Shown: positions 16,043 to 24,384 of the stretch, one piece after another
How positions within the stretch are numbered: position 1 is the stretch's first letter
Layout: each line of letters opens with the position of its first letter
NCBI GenBank assembly: GCA_017622295.1
Contig: JAGARK010000045.1
Location: 62,001-126,000 of the forward strand
Length of the DNA stretch: 64,000 bases
Direction: 5' to 3'
From: Oscillospiraceae bacterium
Lineage (GTDB): Bacteria; Bacillota; Clostridia; Oscillospirales; Oscillospiraceae
Made by a program: the position numbers and the translations under genes
Notes under the pieces: model-generated
What the model was told of the DNA's origin: nothing
Database searches by the model: none
Seen by the model: only the letters and a program-made list of their open reading frames with translations

Positions 16043-17308
16043 TTGGCCAGATATGAAATTCACGGCGGCACACCGCTTAACGGTTCCGTCACCATCAGCG
16101 GCGCGAAAAATGCGGCTGTGGCCATTTTGCCCGCAGCGCTGCTGGTCAACGGTACCTGCCGAATTGAAAATGTGCCCGATATTTCCGATGTCCGGATCCT
16201 GCTGGACATTTTGGGAGGTATGGGTGCAAAGGTCTCCCGTCCCGAGCCGGGCGTTGTGGAGATCGACAGCTCCGGCACCATCAGTACCCAGCCGGAGGAT
16301 ACCCTCGTCAAGAAGATGCGCGCCAGCTACTACCTGATGGGCGCCCTGCTCGGACGCTATGGCAAGGCCCATGTTGCACTGCCCGGCGGCTGCAATTTCG
16401 CATCCCGCCCCATCGACCAGCACATCAAGGGCTTTGAGATGCTGGGCGCCGATGTGGATTACACCAGCGATTATGTCGAGCTGACCCCCGGTGAGTTCGG
16501 CCTCCAGGGCAACCGCATCAATCTGGACGTGGTCAGCGTCGGCGCGACCATCAACATCATGATCGCGGCTGCTCTGATCCCTGGCCAGACCATCATTGCC
16601 AATGCCGCCAAGGAGCCCCACATCGTGGACCTGGCGAACTTCCTGAATACCATGGGCGCCCGGGTCTCCGGCGCCGGCACCGACACCGTCAAGGTCCGGG
16701 GTGTCGAGTCCCTCCACGGCGGTACCTATGCCATCATCCCCGATCAGATCGAGGCTGGCACCTACATGGCAGCCGTGGCCGCCACCGGCGGCAATGTCCT
16801 GGTTCAGAACGTCATCCCCAAGCACATGGAGTGTATTACCGGCAAGCTGCAGGAAATGGGCGTCCGGGTCATCACCTATGATGATGCCATCCGGATCCAG
16901 AGCACCGGCAAGCTCCGCCACACCACCGTCAAGACCCGGCCCTACCCCGGCTTCCCCACGGATATGCAGGCTCAGATCTGCGTGTGCATGTCCCGGGCCT
17001 CCGGCTACAGCCGCCTGACGGAAAGCGTCTATGAAACCCGTTTCTTCGGTTACTGTACCGAGCTGCAGAGCATGGGCGCCAACATCCAGATCAACAACAA
17101 GACCGCAACGGTCATCGGCGTTGATAAGCTCTACGGTGCCACCGTGGCCGCCCACGACCTGCGGGCAGGTGCGGCGCTGGTCATCGCGGGCCTGGTAGCT
17201 GAAGGCACCACCAATGTGGAAAACATCCACTTCGTGGAGCGGGGCTACGAAAACCTCATCGACAAGCTCACCGCCCTGGGCGCCCGGATCAGCCGCATTG
17301 ATGAATGA
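16043..17308 (+). CDS. murA: UDP-N-acetylglucosamine 1-carboxyvinyltransferase MurA
   Basis: MurA transfers enolpyruvate from phosphoenolpyruvate to UDP-GlcNAc, the first committed step of peptidoglycan synthesis in the cytosol. The 421-residue length is typical. Visible features are ISGAKNAAVAILPAALL at the N terminus (the catalytic Lys of the KN pair) and the active-site loop LPGGCNFASRPID, in which Cys117 is the fosfomycin target. Further matches are GATINIMIAAAL and the FPTDMQAQ segment. The start is a TTG codon, chosen because AAGGAGAGG lies eight to nine bases before it and the family N terminus begins there. The nearest in-frame ATG would cut into the conserved fold. The gene is monocistronic with its own promoter and terminator. 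Confidence 0.95.
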   Translation: MARYEIHGGTPLNGSVTISGAKNAAVAILPAALLVNGTCRIENVPDISDVRILLDILGGMGAKVSRPEPGVVEIDSSGTISTQPEDTLVKKMRASYYLMGALLGRYGKAHVALPGGCNFASRPIDQHIKGFEMLGADVDYTSDYVELTPGEFGLQGNRINLDVVSVGATINIMIAAALIPGQTIIANAAKEPHIVDLANFLNTMGARVSGAGTDTVKVRGVESLHGGTYAIIPDQIEAGTYMAAVAATGGNVLVQNVIPKHMECITGKLQEMGVRVITYDDAIRIQSTGKLRHTTVKTRPYPGFPTDMQAQICVCMSRASGYSRLTESVYETRFFGYCTELQSMGANIQINNKTATVIGVDKLYGATVAAHDLRAGAALVIAGLVAEGTTNVENIHFVERGYENLIDKLTALGARISRIDE

Positions 17309-17317
17309 TCATACCAG

Positions 17318-17348
17318 AATCCCGGAGGATTTCCCTCCGGGATTTTTT
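17318..17348 (+). terminator. Intrinsic terminator after murA
   Basis: AATCCCGGAGG and CCTCCGGGATT with a short loop, followed by TTTTT. Confidence 0.85.
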
Positions 17349-17410
17349 GCGCCGGAGCAGATGTAAACTTTCTGTGTCACCCCCTTGTCAAGGAGGGGGC
17401 GTTGTGATAG

Positions 17411-17430
17411 TATAATCGGTAGCATGCTAC
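17411..17430 (+). promoter_or_regulatory. -10 element and adjacent palindrome before the MarR/exporter operon
   Basis: A TATAAT hexamer is followed two bases later by the perfect palindrome GTAGCATGCTAC (17419-17430). The best -35 (TTGTCA) is 20 bases upstream and so is poorly spaced. Position at the start site fits autoregulation by the MarR protein downstream (inference). Confidence 0.5.
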
Positions 17431-17504
17431 ATTTTTGAGAAACGATGATTAAAATGGCAAAAGCAGCTGGCATTTTAACCAGCGTTTCCTTTGGAGGAAT
17501 GCAT

Positions 17505-17960
17505 ATGAAACACCACTACGGCCCCCGGCTGCGGGCTCTGCACTGGTGTACGCAGCAGCAAGTATCCGAGGCACTGGGTCAGATGGAACTTACCTGCGCC
17601 CAAGGGCATATCATGGGCTTTCTGGCCCACCGGGAAGAGCCCCCCTGCTCAAAGGATATCGAAGAATCCTTCCAGCTGAGCCACCCCACCGTTTCGGGAC
17701 TGCTGCGCCGGATGGAGAAAAAGGGCTTCATCGAGCTGCGTCCGGATGAAACGGACCGCCGGTGCAAGCGCATCCACATCTCGGCCAAGGGCCGGGAATG
17801 CCACAGCCGGATCGAAAAAGCCATCCTGGAGACGGAGCAGCAGATCGTGCGGGATTTCACCCCGGAGGAACAGTCGCTGTTTTCCGAATTTCTGAACCGG
17901 GCACTGGCCAATCTGGGCGGCGTTCCCTGTCCGCCGCCCGCCATGAAGGAGGAATTGTAA
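17505..17960 (+). CDS. MarR family transcriptional regulator
   Basis: This 151-residue winged-helix regulator has ELTCAQGHIMGFLAH as the first helices, CSKDIEESFQLSHPTVSGLLRRMEKKGFIEL as the helix-turn-helix and wing entry, and the wing segment RPDETDRRCKRIHISAKG with the conserved Asp and Arg. The ATG that follows GGAGGAATGCAT was preferred to the one only a base from the ribosome site. It is four bases upstream of the first of two ABC exporter genes, the usual arrangement in which a MarR protein represses a drug exporter and itself. The palindrome at the start site is the likely operator. Confidence 0.92.
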   Translation: MKHHYGPRLRALHWCTQQQVSEALGQMELTCAQGHIMGFLAHREEPPCSKDIEESFQLSHPTVSGLLRRMEKKGFIELRPDETDRRCKRIHISAKGRECHSRIEKAILETEQQIVRDFTPEEQSLFSEFLNRALANLGGVPCPPPAMKEEL

Positions 17961-17964
17961 CCCC

Positions 17965-19713
17965 ATGCTCAAACGACTTGCCAAATCCCTGCGGGAGTTC
18001 ACCCCCGCCACCATCATCTCGCCCCTTGCCATGGTGGGCGAGGTATACATGGAAGTCCAGATCCCGCTGGTCCTGTCGAAAATCGTGGACCAGGGCGTGG
18101 AAATGGCCAATATGGACGCCGTCGTCAAATACGGCCTGATTCTGATCGCCTATGCTCTGTGCAGTCTGGCCTTCGGCGTTGTGTCGGCGGTCGCCGCCTC
18201 CTACGCCGGCTCCGGCTTCGCCCGGAATCTGCGCCATGACATGTTCTACCGGGTCCAGACCTTCGATTTCTCCAACATCGATAAATTCTCCACATCCAGC
18301 ATCGTCACCCGCCTGACCTCCGATGTGGCGACCATTCAGATGACCTTCCAGATGATGATCCGTCTGGCGGTCCGCTGCCCCATGCTGCTGATCCTGGCGA
18401 CGATCAAGTCCTATTCCATCAGCCCCCGGCTGTGCATCATTTACTGCATCGTGCTGCCGCTGTTGGCCTTCGGCCTGCTGTCCATCACCCGGGTGGTCCA
18501 CCCCATTTTCCACCGGGTCTTTAGGACCTACGACAAGCTGAACAACGCCGTTCAGGAAAATGTCCACGGCATCCGGGTGGTCAAGGCCTACGTCCGGGAG
18601 CAGAAGGAGATCGAGAAGTTCACCGAAGTCTCCGGCAGCATCTACGCCGATTTCTGTAAGGCCGAGAAGATCCTGGCCTTCAACAACCCCCTCATGCAGG
18701 TGGCCATCTATACCTGCATTCTGGTCATCTCCTGGTTCGGTGCAAACATGGTGGTATCCTCCGGCAACGGCGCCCTTACCGGCGGCCTGACCACCGGTCA
18801 GCTGACCTCCATGTTCACCTACACCATCCAGATCCTCACCTCGCTGATGATGTTCTCCATGGTCTATGTCATGATGACCATGTGCCGGGCTCCCCTGCAG
18901 CGTACCTATGAGATCCTGGTGGAAGAGCCCACCCTTCACAATCCCGCAGAGCCCGCGACAGAAGTGGCCGACGGCTCCATCGATTTTGAGAACGTGAGCT
19001 TCCGCTACTCTGAGACTGCCCCCCGGGATTCGCTGGAGCACATTACCGTCCATATCAAATCCGGCCAGACCGTGGGCATTCTGGGCGGCACCGGCTCCTC
19101 CAAGTCCACCCTGGTCCAGCTGATTCCCCGGCTGTATGACGTGAGCTCCGGCTGCGTCAGGGTCGGCGGCGTGGATGTCCGGGATTACGATGTGGAGGCC
19201 CTGCGAAATGCCGTGTCCATGGTGCTCCAGAAAAACACCCTCTTCTCCGGCTCCATCAAGGAAAACCTCCGCTGGGGCAACCCCGAGGCTACCGACGAGG
19301 AGCTGGTCCATGCCTGCCGCCTGGCCTGCGCCGATGACTTCATCCGCTCCTTCCCCGATGGCTACGACACCCACATCGAGCAGGGTGGCTCCAATGTCTC
19401 CGGTGGTCAGAAGCAGCGTCTGTGCATTGCCCGGGCTCTGCTGAAAAAGCCGAAGATCCTGATCCTTGATGACTCCACCTCCGCCGTGGATACCAAGACC
19501 GACGCATCCATCCGCAAGGCCTTTGCCGAGGAGATCCCCGACACCACCAAGCTCATCATCGCCCAGCGTGTGGCCTCCGTCCAGGATGCGGACCTGATCC
19601 TGGTGATGGATGCCGGCACCATTGCCGCCATGGGCACCCACGACGAACTGATGAAGACCTCCCAGATCTATCAGGAGGTCTACCACTCCCAGACGAAAGG
19701 AGGCGACGAATAA
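17965..19713 (+). CDS. ABC exporter half-transporter, degenerate-site subunit
   Basis: This 582-residue protein is a fused six-helix membrane domain and nucleotide-binding domain of the multidrug/lipid exporter type. The ATP-binding domain has Walker A GGTGSSKST (from residue 374), signature VSGGQKQR and Walker B LILDDST. The catalytic Glu after Walker B is Asp503 and the switch His is Gln534 (IIAQRVAS). Both replacements are those of the non-hydrolysing site of heterodimeric exporters such as TM287/288. It overlaps the next gene by one base (TAATG), so the two subunits are translationally coupled. Exported substrate is unknown. Confidence 0.93.
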   Translation: MLKRLAKSLREFTPATIISPLAMVGEVYMEVQIPLVLSKIVDQGVEMANMDAVVKYGLILIAYALCSLAFGVVSAVAASYAGSGFARNLRHDMFYRVQTFDFSNIDKFSTSSIVTRLTSDVATIQMTFQMMIRLAVRCPMLLILATIKSYSISPRLCIIYCIVLPLLAFGLLSITRVVHPIFHRVFRTYDKLNNAVQENVHGIRVVKAYVREQKEIEKFTEVSGSIYADFCKAEKILAFNNPLMQVAIYTCILVISWFGANMVVSSGNGALTGGLTTGQLTSMFTYTIQILTSLMMFSMVYVMMTMCRAPLQRTYEILVEEPTLHNPAEPATEVADGSIDFENVSFRYSETAPRDSLEHITVHIKSGQTVGILGGTGSSKSTLVQLIPRLYDVSSGCVRVGGVDVRDYDVEALRNAVSMVLQKNTLFSGSIKENLRWGNPEATDEELVHACRLACADDFIRSFPDGYDTHIEQGGSNVSGGQKQRLCIARALLKKPKILILDDSTSAVDTKTDASIRKAFAEEIPDTTKLIIAQRVASVQDADLILVMDAGTIAAMGTHDELMKTSQIYQEVYHSQTKGGDE

Positions 19714-21611
19714 TGCCCCCCCGACCTCCCATGAAAGGCGGTCCCCGCAAGGCCAAGGACCCCAAAAAGACCATCGCCCGTCTGCTGAGCTATCTGTCCC
19801 AGTATAAGACCACCATGGTCATCGTCATCGTGTGCATCATCGTTGCCGCCATCGCCCAGGCCGCCAGTGCCAGCTCTCTGGGCACATTGGTGGATGACTA
19901 CATCACCCCCATGCTCAGCCAGGCTACCCCTGACTTTTCGCCGCTGGTCAAATATCTGTGCCTGATGGCCTGTTTGTATGTTCTGGGCATCGTTTCCGCC
20001 TTCCTGTACAACTACCTGATGGTGGATGTGGGCCAGGGCACCCAGAAAAAGATCCGCGACGAAATGTTCCGCCACATGCAGACCCTCCCCATCCGCTATT
20101 TCGACACCCATCCCGCAGGTGACATCATGAGCCGCTACACCAGCGACATCGACACCCTGCGTCAGATGATCTCCCAGGCGGTACCTCAGTGTATCTCCTC
20201 CATTGCCACTCTGGTGGTGCTGTTCATCGCCATGCTGATCACCTCTCCCATCCTCACCGGCGTCATGATCCTGACCGTTTCCGGCATCGTCTTTGTCACC
20301 ACCAGGGTGGTGGGCAAATCCGCAGGCTTCTTCATCGGCCAGCAGAAATCTCTGGGCGCGGTGAACGGCTATGTGGAAGAAATGATCCAGGGGCAGCGGG
20401 TGGTGAAGGTTTTCTGCCACGAAGACACCTGCAAAAAGGAATTTGACGCGCTGAACGACGCTCTGCGCCAGAATGCCTTCAAGGCCGGCGCTTACTCCAA
20501 CATCATGGGCCCCGTCAACAACAATCTGGGATATATCCAGTATGCCATTCTCGCCATCGTGGGCGGTCTGGTGGCCATCTCCTCCGGGGGCCAGCTGCTG
20601 ACCCTGGGCAATCTGGTGGCCTTTCTGGTGCTGTCCCGGTCCTTCAATCAGCCCATCTCCCAGGTCAGCAACCAGATCAACGCCATCGTCATGGCTCTGG
20701 CCGGCGCCGAGCGTATCTTCGAGCTGATGGATGAGGAGCCGGAGCAGGACGACGGTTACGTCACCCTGGTCTACGCCAATGTGGACGAAGACGGCACCGT
20801 CAGCGAAGCTCCCGCCCGGACCGGTAAATGGGCCTGGAAATATCCCCACAAGGATGGCTCCATCACCTATACCGAGCTCAAGGGCGACATCGTCATGGAA
20901 AATGTGGACTTCGGCTATGTCCCCGAAAAGACCGTTCTGCACGACGTCTGCCTCTACGCCAAGCCCGGTCAGAAGATCGCCTTCGTCGGCGCCACCGGCG
21001 CGGGCAAGACCACCATCACGAACCTGATCAACCGGTTCTACGACACCGCCGACGGCCGCATCCGCTACGACGGCATCAACCTGAAGAAGATCCGCAAGCC
21101 CGATCTGAGAAGGTCCCTGGGCTTTGTCCTGCAGGATACCAACCTCTTCACCGGCACGGTCTACGACAACATCCGCTACGGCAAGCTGGTGGCCACCGAC
21201 GAAGAATGTGAAGCCGCGGCAAAGCTTGCCAATGCCCACGACTTCATCATGCGTCTGCCCCAGGGCTACAACACCGTCCTGACGGGCAACGGCGCCCAGC
21301 TTTCCCAGGGTCAGCGCCAGCTGATCTCCATCGCCCGGGCGGCGGTGGGCAATCCTCCCATCATGATCCTGGACGAGGCCACCTCCTCCATCGACACCCG
21401 CACCGAAGCACTGGTTGCCGAGGGCATGGACTCTCTGATGAAGGGCAGAACCACCTTCGTCATCGCCCACCGGCTGAGCACCGTCCGCAATGCCGACTGC
21501 ATCATGGTTCTGGAGCAGGGCCGCATCATCGAGCGGGGCACCCACGACCAGCTGATCGCCCAGAAGGGCACCTACTATCAGCTCTACACCGGCGCGTTCG
21601 AACTGGAATAA
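19713..21611 (+). CDS. ABC exporter half-transporter, catalytic subunit
   Basis: This 632-residue partner has a proline-rich cytosolic N terminus (about 25 residues), six membrane helices and an ATP-binding domain with Walker A VGATGAGKTT, signature LSQGQRQ, Walker B MILDEATS with the catalytic Glu, and the switch His in VIAHRLST. It therefore supplies the canonical residues missing in the first subunit. An extra stretch of about 50 residues (DEEPEQDDGYVTLVYANVDEDG and on) sits between the membrane domain and the nucleotide-binding domain. Such linkers are seen in this subgroup. It is the last gene of the MarR operon. Confidence 0.94.
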   Translation: MPPRPPMKGGPRKAKDPKKTIARLLSYLSQYKTTMVIVIVCIIVAAIAQAASASSLGTLVDDYITPMLSQATPDFSPLVKYLCLMACLYVLGIVSAFLYNYLMVDVGQGTQKKIRDEMFRHMQTLPIRYFDTHPAGDIMSRYTSDIDTLRQMISQAVPQCISSIATLVVLFIAMLITSPILTGVMILTVSGIVFVTTRVVGKSAGFFIGQQKSLGAVNGYVEEMIQGQRVVKVFCHEDTCKKEFDALNDALRQNAFKAGAYSNIMGPVNNNLGYIQYAILAIVGGLVAISSGGQLLTLGNLVAFLVLSRSFNQPISQVSNQINAIVMALAGAERIFELMDEEPEQDDGYVTLVYANVDEDGTVSEAPARTGKWAWKYPHKDGSITYTELKGDIVMENVDFGYVPEKTVLHDVCLYAKPGQKIAFVGATGAGKTTITNLINRFYDTADGRIRYDGINLKKIRKPDLRRSLGFVLQDTNLFTGTVYDNIRYGKLVATDEECEAAAKLANAHDFIMRLPQGYNTVLTGNGAQLSQGQRQLISIARAAVGNPPIMILDEATSSIDTRTEALVAEGMDSLMKGRTTFVIAHRLSTVRNADCIMVLEQGRIIERGTHDQLIAQKGTYYQLYTGAFELE

Positions 21612-21618
21612 CATCACA

Positions 21619-21658
21619 AAAAGATCGGAATGGGTCGTCCCCCATTCCGATTTTTTTC
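21619..21658 (+). terminator. Intrinsic terminator after the ABC exporter operon
   Basis: ATCGGAATGGG and CCCATTCCGAT with a six-base loop, followed by TTTTTTTC. Confidence 0.88.
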
Positions 21659-21716
21659 ATTGTGTTTTTTCAGGTTCTGACGTATAATTGACCAAACGAA
21701 AAAGGAGTGATGGTTT

Positions 21717-22442
21717 ATGACCCTGTTTCTGACCAGCAGTCCCTGTGTCTGCAACGCGCCCCGGGCAATATTGAATCCGGAGAACAATTTTTTGAAACTC
21801 CTGCGCCTGAGTCTGCCGGAGCGGCCCCGGTGCCTGTTCATCTGCGCCGACCCCCACAGCTACGGCCGCACCGACGGCTTCGGCCGGGATATGGATATGG
21901 CTTTCCGGGAAGCGGGGATGGAATTTTCCGAATTCGCCGTGCTGGACGGCCGGAATGCCGACGATGCCCAGATGCTCATCTGGCAGAGTGATATGATCAT
22001 CCTGGCCGGCGGCCATGTGCCCACCCAGAACGCCTTCTTCCAGGAGATCGGACTGCGGGATATGGTTGCAAACTATCAGGGTGTCATCATGGGAATCAGC
22101 GCCGGTACCATGAACTGCGCCGACCGGGTCTACGTCCAGCCGGAAGAGCCCGGCGAATCCGTGCCGGAATTCCCCCGGTTTGCCCAGGGCCTTGGCCTGA
22201 CGGAGGTAAACGTTCTGCCCCACTACCAGATGGTCAAGGACAATATGCTCGACGGCAAGCGGCTGTTTGAAGATGTGACCTATGCCGACAGTCTGGGCGA
22301 GTGCTTCTTCGTTCTGGTGGACGGCAGCTATATTCTGGTGGAAGAAGACGGCAGCACTACCCTCTTCGGCGAGGCTTACTGCCTCCGGGACGGCAAGATG
22401 GAACAAATTTGCTCCCTGGGCGAGTCAATCATTCTGGAATAA
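21717..22442 (+). CDS. Peptidase S51 / class-I glutamine-amidotransferase-like protein
   Basis: This 241-residue cytosolic protein has the fold of dipeptidase E (family S51). The nucleophile elbow is MGISAGTMN with Ser128, and IILAGGHVPTQNAFF is the family segment usually written GGNT. LTEVNVLPHYQ carries a conserved His. Members hydrolyse Asp-X dipeptides or cyanophycin fragments, and many clostridial copies are uncharacterised. The start ATG follows AAAGGAGTGATGGTTT. It is a single gene with a bidirectional terminator after it. Confidence 0.8.
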   Translation: MTLFLTSSPCVCNAPRAILNPENNFLKLLRLSLPERPRCLFICADPHSYGRTDGFGRDMDMAFREAGMEFSEFAVLDGRNADDAQMLIWQSDMIILAGGHVPTQNAFFQEIGLRDMVANYQGVIMGISAGTMNCADRVYVQPEEPGESVPEFPRFAQGLGLTEVNVLPHYQMVKDNMLDGKRLFEDVTYADSLGECFFVLVDGSYILVEEDGSTTLFGEAYCLRDGKMEQICSLGESIILE

Positions 22443-22444
22443 TC

Positions 22445-22480
22445 AAAAGCAAGGCATCACATCCGATGCCTTGCTTTTTT
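22445..22480. terminator. Bidirectional terminator
   Basis: AAAGCAAGGCATC and GATGCCTTGCTTT with T tracts in both directions, between convergent genes. Confidence 0.85.
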
Positions 22481-22483
22481 GCG

Positions 22484-22885
22484 TCAATATTTCTTTTTCA
22501 GGTGCAGATAGGACAGCCAGTAGAGCATCATGACCAGGCACACACCGCCGGCAGCCATGGGAACCAGCTCGTCATGGCCCAGGATCTTCAGCACGATGGA
22601 GCCCACCGCGGCGATCATCACAAACCAGTATCCCGCCCAGGACCAGGCTTTCATGGCGAGGTACTTGTTGCGCTCGTCATTGACCTCCACATCCACCGCT
22701 TCCCGGTAGGCTTCGTTGGTTCTGTATTTGATATGCCGGATCAGCTGCAGGACGCCCACCACGATCAGGGCCGTGCCCATGCCGCTCCAGTAGTCGTCAA
22801 GGATGCCGGCCAGATTGCAGCTGAAAAGAATGATGCCCACCACAATCCACACAATGCTCGCGATCATTCGTTTGTTGCTTTTCAT
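22484..22885 (-). CDS. Small four-helix membrane protein paired with an XRE regulator
   Basis: This 133-residue protein has hydrophobic segments at about 8-27, 36-50, 84-102 and 108-128, and a charged central loop with VDVEVNDERNKYLAMKAW. The loop motif (NDER...) is shared by small membrane proteins that follow XRE regulators in many Firmicutes, often annotated as DUF2178-like; that family name is from memory and unverified. Its ribosome site AGGAGG lies inside the final codons of the regulator gene, so the two are coupled. Function is unknown. Confidence 0.7.
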   Translation of the reverse strand: MKSNKRMIASIVWIVVGIILFSCNLAGILDDYWSGMGTALIVVGVLQLIRHIKYRTNEAYREAVDVEVNDERNKYLAMKAWSWAGYWFVMIAAVGSIVLKILGHDELVPMAAGGVCLVMMLYWLSYLHLKKKY

Positions 22886-22890
22886 AGGTT

Positions 22891-23103
22891 TTACCTCCTG
22901 TTCAGGTCTTCCTCTTCAAAGAGGAACACTTCTTCAATGGACATATCGAAGTACCGGGCGATCTTGTACGCCAGAAAAATGGACGGATTATACCGGCCGG
23001 TCTCCAGAGAACTGATGGTCTGCCGGGAAACCCCCAGGGTTTTGGCGAATTCCTCCTGGCGGATACCCCGGGACTTGCGAATCTCTTCAATTCTGTTTTT
23101 CAT
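22891..23103 (-). CDS. XRE-type helix-turn-helix regulator (small, Cro-like)
   Basis: This 70-residue protein is essentially one helix-turn-helix domain: IEEIRKSRGIRQEEFAKTLGVSRQTISSLETGRYNPSIFLAYKIARYF. It lacks any ligand domain. The last codons double as the ribosome site for the membrane protein that follows, so both are made together. The promoter carries repeated TGTAAAG half-sites on both sides of the -10/-35 elements, consistent with autoregulation. Confidence 0.9.
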   Translation of the reverse strand: MKNRIEEIRKSRGIRQEEFAKTLGVSRQTISSLETGRYNPSIFLAYKIARYFDMSIEEVFLFEEEDLNRR

Positions 23104-23118
23104 GTCATCCCGCCTTTC

Positions 23119-23184
23119 ATGTAAAGTTTGCTTTACATCTGCATGATAGCACAGCTTCGCCCATATGTCAAGTTTACTTTACAT
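23119..23184 (-). promoter_or_regulatory. Promoter with flanking TGTAAAG operators, XRE/membrane protein pair
   Basis: On the minus strand TTGACA, 17 bases and TATCAT form a promoter. A perfect palindrome ATGTAAAG-CAAA-CTTTACAT lies downstream of the -10 (23119-23138), and a matching ATGTAAAGTAAAC sits directly upstream of the -35 (23172-23184). Repression by the XRE protein is the natural reading. Confidence 0.7.
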
Positions 23185-23191
23185 TTAATTT

Positions 23192-23230
23192 TAAAAAATT
23201 CCCGCAGACAATGCTGTCTGCGGGAATTAT
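23192..23230 (-). terminator. Intrinsic terminator after the glucokinase gene
   Basis: AATTCCCGCAGACA and TGTCTGCGGGAATT, followed on the minus strand by TTTTTT. Confidence 0.85.
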
Positions 23231-23241
23231 GATGTCCGGAA

Positions 23242-24189
23242 TCAGCCGCCGAAGGCGTCCAGCGCCAGCTTGAAGGCACCGTAGGCACCGGCGTCATTGC
23301 CCAGGGATGCAAGAGCAAACCGGGCGCCGGAAGCGGCGTGGAAGACGTACTTGTCGAAATAGGGACGGATGCCATCCAGCAGCATCTGACCGGCCTTGCT
23401 GACGCCGCCGCCCAGAACCACTGCCTCGGGGTCCACGATACTGCACACATCGCCCAGGAACTCGCCCATGCAGTCATAATACTGGTCCAGAATCTGCATA
23501 GCCAGAGGATCGCCCTCCTTGCCCCAGTCGAAGATATCCTTGGCGGTGATGATACCGCAGCGGCGCAGGGGCGAATCCTCCTGAGAAGCTGCCAGCGCCC
23601 GCTTGGCCAGCCGGACAATGCCGGTGGCGGAGCAGTACTGCTCCACGCAGCCCCGCTTGCCGCAGTTGCAGGGTTCCTCCTCGTTGCGGTTGAGCACCAC
23701 ATGGCCGATCTCCGCGCCGGAGCCGTGGGTACCATGGAGCAGTCTGCCCTCAACGACGATGCCGCCGCCGACGCCGGTGCCCAGGGTCACAAAGACCATG
23801 TTCTCGCAGCCCTTGCCGCCGCCCTTCCAGTATTCGCCCAGAGCGGCAACGTTGGCGTCATTGCCGGCCTTGACAGGGAAGCCTACGAGCGCGGAAAGCT
23901 CCTCGGCAATGTTGAACACGCCCCAGCCCAGGTTGATGCACTTATTGACAACGCCCTTGCCGTTGACGGGGCCAGGAACGCCGATGCCCACGCCGATGAT
24001 ATCCGCAGAGTCGATCATTTTCTGCTCGATAAACTGCCGAATGGAAGCGGCAATATCGGGAAGGATCTGCTTGCCGTTGTGTTCCGTGACAGTGGGGATC
24101 TCCCACTTGGCAAGCATGGTGCCGTTTTCATCAAAATAGGCGATCTTGACGGTGGTGCCGCCCAGATCAACGCCGAAGCCATATCTCAT
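23242..24189 (-). CDS. glcK: ROK family glucokinase
   Basis: This 315-residue sugar kinase phosphorylates glucose with ATP. The phosphate-binding loop is VDLGGTTVKIA. The sugar-binding part includes GNDANVAALGE with the catalytic Asp, HGSGAEIGHVVLN, and the ROK zinc motif CNCGKRGCVEQ. Length and motif order fit glucokinase rather than a ROK repressor, as no N-terminal helix-turn-helix is present. It is divergent from pgi, so glucose phosphorylation and isomerisation are encoded side by side, suited to the glucose released by the downstream glycosidases. A TATAAT lies about 40 bases upstream of its start. Confidence 0.9.
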   Translation of the reverse strand: MRYGFGVDLGGTTVKIAYFDENGTMLAKWEIPTVTEHNGKQILPDIAASIRQFIEQKMIDSADIIGVGIGVPGPVNGKGVVNKCINLGWGVFNIAEELSALVGFPVKAGNDANVAALGEYWKGGGKGCENMVFVTLGTGVGGGIVVEGRLLHGTHGSGAEIGHVVLNRNEEEPCNCGKRGCVEQYCSATGIVRLAKRALAASQEDSPLRRCGIITAKDIFDWGKEGDPLAMQILDQYYDCMGEFLGDVCSIVDPEAVVLGGGVSKAGQMLLDGIRPYFDKYVFHAASGARFALASLGNDAGAYGAFKLALDAFGG

Positions 24190-24310
24190 ATTTGGTTCCT
24201 CCTGAAGCTGGAAGTTTTTATGTAACAGCTACATTATACTAGAACCGCGCCAAAATTACCAGAGGGCAGCGCGTCTTTTTTGAAAACTTCCGAAACTTTT
24301 CCCCGGGCTC

Positions 24311-24339
24311 TTGCGTTCGGGTCGGTCATCCAGTAAAAT
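24311..24339 (+). promoter_or_regulatory. Sigma-A promoter of pgi
   Basis: TTGCGT, 17 bases and TAAAAT, about 45 bases before the start codon. Confidence 0.5.
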
Positions 24340-24384
24340 ATCCATCAAAGAGATACCAAGAAAAGGAAAGGACGTGTTCAACAC

